Source of the DNA: Pithys albifrons albifrons | Lineage: Eukaryota; Chordata; Aves; Passeriformes; Thamnophilidae | DNA: 64,000 bases | Direction: 5' to 3' | NCBI RefSeq assembly: GCF_047495875.1 | Contig: NC_092471.1 | Span: forward strand, 18,993,001 to 19,057,000 | Shown: positions 59,101 to 64,000 of the stretch, piece by piece | How the letters are laid out: each line of letters begins with the position of its first letter | Position numbering within the stretch: the stretch's first letter is position 1 | Notes under the pieces: model-generated | Told to the model about the DNA's origin: nothing | The model's input: only the letters and a program-made list of their open reading frames with translations | Databases searched by the model: none | Program-made: the position numbers and the translations under genes

Positions 59101-60174
59101 GCCCCAGCCAAAACCTCGTATGGCAAGCAGAGTGCACAAGTGCTGCAGAGTGGAGCTATTAAAAAAATCCCCGTTGAATTTGGCCCCCAATTCATCAAGG
59201 CCACAATGTTGGGTCAGAACACGCCAGGTTTAGGAGAAATCTCACCAGGAATGTCTTGGAAAGCCCAGGCACATCGAGCAGTTCACAGGGTCATCTCCCA
59301 GGCTGGAAGACCTGGGTCCAAGTCCCTGCTGTACCCAGTTCTCACCAACCATCACGTCCCACATCCCTCCTGGGGCAAAGGCCGTGGAGCAAAACCAGCG
59401 GAGCAAAACCATTCAAGGATGTGAAGTAAAACCACCCAGGGGTGTAGAGCACCACAGAAAGGCACAATTGTCTGCACAAGCCACTACAGGGCAACAAAGC
59501 ACTGTGTCAAATCTGCAGCGTTGTGGGCTGGTAACAGTGACTACCCCAGTCCCCAGCTCTGCAGTAAAGCTGGAGAGCTCAAGCCTGCTGGGGAGTCTCA
59601 GCATCCTCCAGGTCACTGCACAGGTGCCTGGTTAGTTAGGCCTGTTTTAACTTTGCCCAAGCCCAGCTTTAATTCCCTCAGCACTTCAGGCACATGGTGT
59701 TTCCCAGTCTGGGGCTGACCCTTCTGCTGAAGCTCTCCAGGCAGGAGTGTCTGCACCAGCAGGGACTGCTCGTGTTTGTGGGAGAATGAAGGAGCTAATT
59801 CAGGCTTTTGGTGAGATGAAAGGAAAAGCTTTGATTAAACTAAGTTTTAAAAACCATCAGGATTTTTTTTTAATCTTATTCAGATCAGCATCCTAAGATT
59901 CCACCCAGAATCTAAACCTTTTGCTTTCGCCTCAGCTGTTGTTTGTGTGCAAAGCCCTTCAGACATCAAACCCCACACCAACCTAATGGAATAGAAAAGG
60001 GGGGAAAAGTACATCTGGCAGTAACTAAAATGACACAGACTTCCTCCAAGAATGTAAGTAAGGCCCTTATTTTGTAAAAAACTTCCTTCTGCCAACACAG
60101 CTCAGAAAGAGCAACCTGGAAGCACTCCACTACTCATGGAGGGTCCAAGCAGCTTTTCTTCTTCCTGGAATCAA
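59101..60174. other. Unique sequence, nothing recognised
   Basis: No repeat or exon recognised. Confidence 0.45.
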
Positions 60175-60352
60175 GGAGTGGAACCTTAAAGCTTATTCCA
60201 TTCCAACCCCCTGTCATGGGCAGGGACATCTTCCACCAGCCCAGGTTGCTCCAAACCCTGTCCAACATCCCGTTGGACATTTGCAGGGATGGGGCAGCCA
60301 CAGCTTCTCTGGGCACCCTGTGCCAGGGCCTGCCCACCCTCCCAGGGAAGAA
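60175..60352 (-). mobile_element. CR1 LINE fragment
   Basis: Antisense copy lacking its tail: gaaccttaaagcttattcca, then ccctgtcatgggcagggaca, ccaggttgctccaaaccctg, gggatggggcagccacagct and gtgccagggcctgcccaccc. Confidence 0.91.
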
Positions 60353-62599
60353 AGGGATGGTTCACACAAGGGTTTGCATGACAACAACATTCACTTTCCT
60401 GCAGATTCTCTGGCAGATACCAAGAGGAGCAATTTGATTGAGCAACTCCAACCACCCTGTGCTGGATCCAGGCATAAGTCTTCATCCTCAGCTTAGGGAA
60501 CCTTGTCCCAGGGCAAAAGCAGGGGTGGGACATTTCCAAAAGTGCCTAAAAATCCTAAACCAGTCCCTGAAGCTTGGATCCTGACAGAGACAGAGCAGTG
60601 AGTGGTCAACAGTGCAAGAGAAAATGTGATTTCTCCTGGAGGTTTTCCAGCCTCTGACTCCACTTCCACCACTGTGCATAATCCTCAGGCACACACCAGC
60701 ACCTCCAAGAGAGGACTTGTCAAGGAACATCTGAAGTTACAGCAACCATCTCACACAAACACGAGCAGCAAGCAGAGAGAGGGAGAGTTTTCCTACCATA
60801 ATTGCAACCCCAAAAATTTACATCAAATGTAAGAAAAATCCTTCTTGCTCAGAGGTTTCTCCAGTAACACCAGTCCTTACCTTCCAGTCACACAACTGTT
60901 CCCCAGCCCCGGAGTACAGGATGGGATTTGGATGCTTGCTGTGACAGACAGCAAGGCAGGGAGGGAGAAAAGCAGCATTTCCCAGCAAATCATTTGACAG
61001 ATATTTGTTCACCACCCCACAGCAGCCTGAGCCAGTGCATTACCTGTATTGCATTCCAGGTACCATCAGTTTGATATTGAGTTTGCTTTAAGAAAAAGAA
61101 GAACCAAATCGATTTCTTGGGAGGATAAACTCGCAGCTAAAGGGAAAAACTACAATTACACTTTTCAGCCATGAAAAGTAAATCAGATGGTGCTGAAATC
61201 CCAGCAGAAAACACAGATTAATTAAAGTCTGCACTTTCTAAATCTGTTATTCAACTAAACACAGCTGTTAAAAAAATGATGCCTTTGCTGTAATTTCCAT
61301 GTACATTCATACCACTGAAATACTGCGAAAAACATTATTAAGTGTGTTCAGTGGCTGCTGGAGTTGCACAGGAAAAGAAAGCACACATATATGTTTAATA
61401 ATGACAGGGATTGCTTTATTTCAAAGAATAAATTCTGCTTGAGAGGTTGAATGCTGCCCCAAGGATGGGATGGAATGTATCACAACGGGAGGAGGGGGCA
61501 GGAATGGGAGCTTGAGGTGGAGCAAATCAGCATCACCTCAGAAGGGTGGGAGCTTGGGGCATTCCCTCCTCCTGCATCACCAGTCCATGCCCATGGCACG
61601 TGGCATCCGTCAGCCAGATCCCAGCTCTCCTTCTGGTGCAAAACCACTTGTACTTCCAAGTGCTTTTGGCCATCTGTCCATCACAGGCAATGCTTCCCAA
61701 TTTCACTGATTTCATTAACCCTAATATATTATAAGATCTTATACAGATTAAAAAAACACAACCCACAATCAGCTTTTTCACAGGGCCTCATCTAAAACCC
61801 ATCAAGGTGAGGAGAGGCTCGTGCTGACCCCTGAGAGCTGCGGATCAAGCTCTGCTTCTGCACAGAGCCAATTTATTCATCAGGAGATGGCACAGTTACC
61901 AAGGCAGGGAGATGGCACAGGGGGCACAGCCCAGTCCCCCTGCACAGCCCAGCCCTGCCACGCTGCACATGGGCTCTGGCAGGGTGTGTGAGGCTGGCAG
62001 AGCACAGCTACTCTGACACCCTGGCACATGGGGACAACATGACATGCAGGGAACAAAGGCTTTCCTTCTCTTTTCCCCCCCTTTTCCTCCAAGTCTACAT
62101 GAAGGATCAAAGTGGAGAGCTCCTTGTTCTGTTACAAGGGGAAGGGAAATTGCAGTGATTTGAATGGAACCTCAAGACACTCTGCAATTCAACTCAATCA
62201 GGAGAAAATTCCTCCCCAGCCCTGACGCAGCCCTGTTCCTCCCCTATGGAAGAGAAAATAATACTTGAACCTTGTCTCCTGTGCAAGGGGGAGGAGGCAT
62301 GGGAGAGCTCTCCCTGCCTCTCAATCCTTCTGAAATCATTGCATCTTAAAATATAATTAGAATGATCTAATACAGTCATATATTAATGGTGGCAATAGCT
62401 CCTGGCCTTCACACCAGCCCGGAAAGCCTCTTGGAATCCACAGTCCTGGATGCTCCAGGCAATGGCACAGTAGTAATGATGCCACCAAGGTGACGACATC
62501 AGGAGGGCATTCGGATCCGTGACCTTGGAGTGGGGACAATCCAGCAGCTGGATTGGCTGTGCTGAGCCACGGGACCTCGAGGAGACACTGACCACCAGC
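60353..62599. other. Unique sequence, nothing recognised
   Basis: No mobile element or splice-flanked frame recognised. Confidence 0.45.
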
Positions 62600-63597
62600 G
62601 TGGCCACCCAACACCACCATGGCAGCAACACCTGGCACTGCAGGCACAGCACGAAGGGCAGCGAGTGCCACCCAGCACCACCACAGCAGTGACACTGCTG
62701 TCACAGCATGAAGGGCAGCGAGTGCCACCCAGCACCACCACAGCAGTGACACTGCTGTCACAGCACGAAGGGCAGCGAGTGCCACCCAGCACCACCACAG
62801 CAGTGACACTGCTGTCACAGCATGAAGGGCAGCGAGTGCCACCCAGCACCACCACAGCAGTGACACTGCTGTCACAGCATGAAGGGCAGCGAGTGCCACC
62901 CAACACCACCACAGCAATGGCACTGCTGTCACAGCACAGAGTGCAGAGAGTGCCACCCAACACCACCACAGCAATGGCACTGCTGTCACAGCACAAAGGG
63001 CAGAGAGTGACACCCAACACCACCACAGCAATGGCACTGCTGTCACAGCACAGAGTGCAGCGAGTGCCACCCAGCACCACCACAGCAATGGCACTGCTGT
63101 CACAGCACAGAGTGCAGCGAGTGCCACCCAACACCACCACAGCAATGGCACTGCTGTCACAGCACAAAGGGCAGAGAGTGCCACCCAACACCACCATGGC
63201 AGCGACACCTGGCACTGCTGCCACAGCATCAAGGGCAGTGAGTGCCACCCAGCACCACCACAGCAATGGCGCTGATGTCACAGCATGAAGGGCAGCGAGT
63301 GCCACCCAGCACCACCACAGCAATGGCGCTGATGTCACAGCACAAAGGGCAGAAAGTGCCACCCAGCACCACCACAGCAATGGCACTGCTGTCACAGCAC
63401 GAAGGGCAGAGAGTGACACCCAACACCACCACAGCAATGGCACTGCTGTCACAGCACAGAGTGCAGCAAGTGCCACCCAACACCACCACGGCAATGCCAC
63501 CTGGCACTGCTGTCACAGCACGAAGGGCAGCGAGTGCCACCCAGCACCACCATGGCAGCGACACCTGGCACTGCAGCCACAGCACAAAGGGCAGCCA
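62600..63597 (+). repeat. 57-bp minisatellite, 17 units
   Basis: Units begin at gtgccaccc (or variant) at 62600, 62665, 62722, 62779, 62836, 62893, 62950, 63007, 63064, 63121, 63178, 63242, 63299, 63356, 63413, 63470 and 63534. Thirteen units are 57 bp. Four (the first, and those at 63178, 63470 and 63534) are 64-65 bp because of an extra acctggc-type insertion. Early units contain cagcagtgacactgctg, a 17-base palindrome with one central base. It overlaps a second palindrome, tgctgtcacagca. Because 57 is 19 codons, open frames run far on both strands (207 codons plus; up to 333 minus). The 64-bp units shift the frame, so this is not a conserved coding repeat. Confidence 0.97.
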
Positions 63598-64000
63598 GTC
63601 ATTCTCCTCAAGTACAGTGGGGCCTTACTTGCATTTAACCTCAACAAAACCTCCTGTATTTTCTTTCCCCTCCATTTCCTTTGTTTGCTTTTTTTTTCCT
63701 CAGGAAAGAAAACCTGCTGGGAAAAAAAATCTTCCAATTTAAGGAGGCTGCAAAATACCCCCATTCTCAGGTCCAAGGAGACCCCTGAGTCTCCCCATGG
63801 CAATGGTCAGACAGCTGTGTGGAACAAGAAATGTGTTGAATAAACTCCTCTAAGCAACTCCTCCACAACTTCACAGAAAAAGACACTTTTCAGTAGGTTT
63901 AATCGTCACTGGTTTTTGCACAAAACACCTCACTGCATCTACTGATTATTGCTCCTCTGCCTAATCTACCCAACCACATCAAGCGTGAACCTTCTGCAAG
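63598..64000. other. Unique sequence, nothing recognised
   Basis: A T run near 63691-63698 and an A run near 63722-63729 are the only notable features. Confidence 0.5.

Noticed and set aside
808..60352. Orientation bias of CR1 pieces (15 minus, 7 plus) as evidence of gene direction
   Set aside because: The numbers are too small to be significant, and intronic LINEs usually favour the antisense orientation, which would contradict a minus-strand gene.
62357..63742. Frames of up to 333 codons over the 57-bp array
   Set aside because: The unit is 19 codons long and lacks stops; the 64-bp units change frame, and both strands are equally open.

Overview
The window looks like non-coding nuclear DNA from a bird, probably intronic or intergenic. 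The main evidence is 22 fragments of CR1 LINE retrotransposons. Most are short 3' ends that carry the conserved 'ggttggaagggacctt' block and octamer tails of the ATTCTATG type. Two closely related long terminal repeats of an endogenous retrovirus, several large tandem arrays and the absence of any mammalian-type SINE fit the same picture. I cannot name the species; CR1 alone would also allow a crocodilian or turtle.

Layout. 1-7 kb: mostly unique sequence with CR1 pieces and one good candidate exon on the minus strand (2332-2515). 7.66-8.37 kb: a 0.7-kb compound TATC/GATA microsatellite. 8.4-23 kb: unique sequence with about ten CR1 pieces, including a cluster of three at 20.4-21.1 kb. 23.1-23.8 kb: a CR1 copy with an internal 40-bp minisatellite. 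25.8-36.5 kb: more CR1, including the longest copy (28.68-29.65 kb), which keeps the C-terminal third of its reverse transcriptase frame. 38.27-39.07 kb: an 0.8-kb GGCAGA/GGCAGG hexamer array. 43.8-51.8 kb: two same-orientation LTRs with a CR1 copy carrying a 62/68-bp tandem array between them. 48.5 kb: a second, weaker candidate exon on the minus strand. 58.6-59.1 kb: a small CpG-rich block. 62.60-63.60 kb: a 17-unit minisatellite of 57 bp.

No complete protein-coding gene, tRNA, rRNA or CRISPR is visible. Nearly all long open frames are artefacts: they run through tandem repeats whose unit length is a multiple of three or whose units lack stop codons, or through CR1 and LTR sequence. The only host-gene signal I would follow up is the minus-strand exon at 2332-2515, which reads as a membrane span followed by an acidic tail. 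If it is real, most of this window would be introns of one minus-strand gene. I found no evidence of a new multi-gene system. The more unusual content is the tandem-repeat biology, especially two CR1 copies that seeded their own minisatellites and a 57-bp array with two overlapping palindromes per unit.
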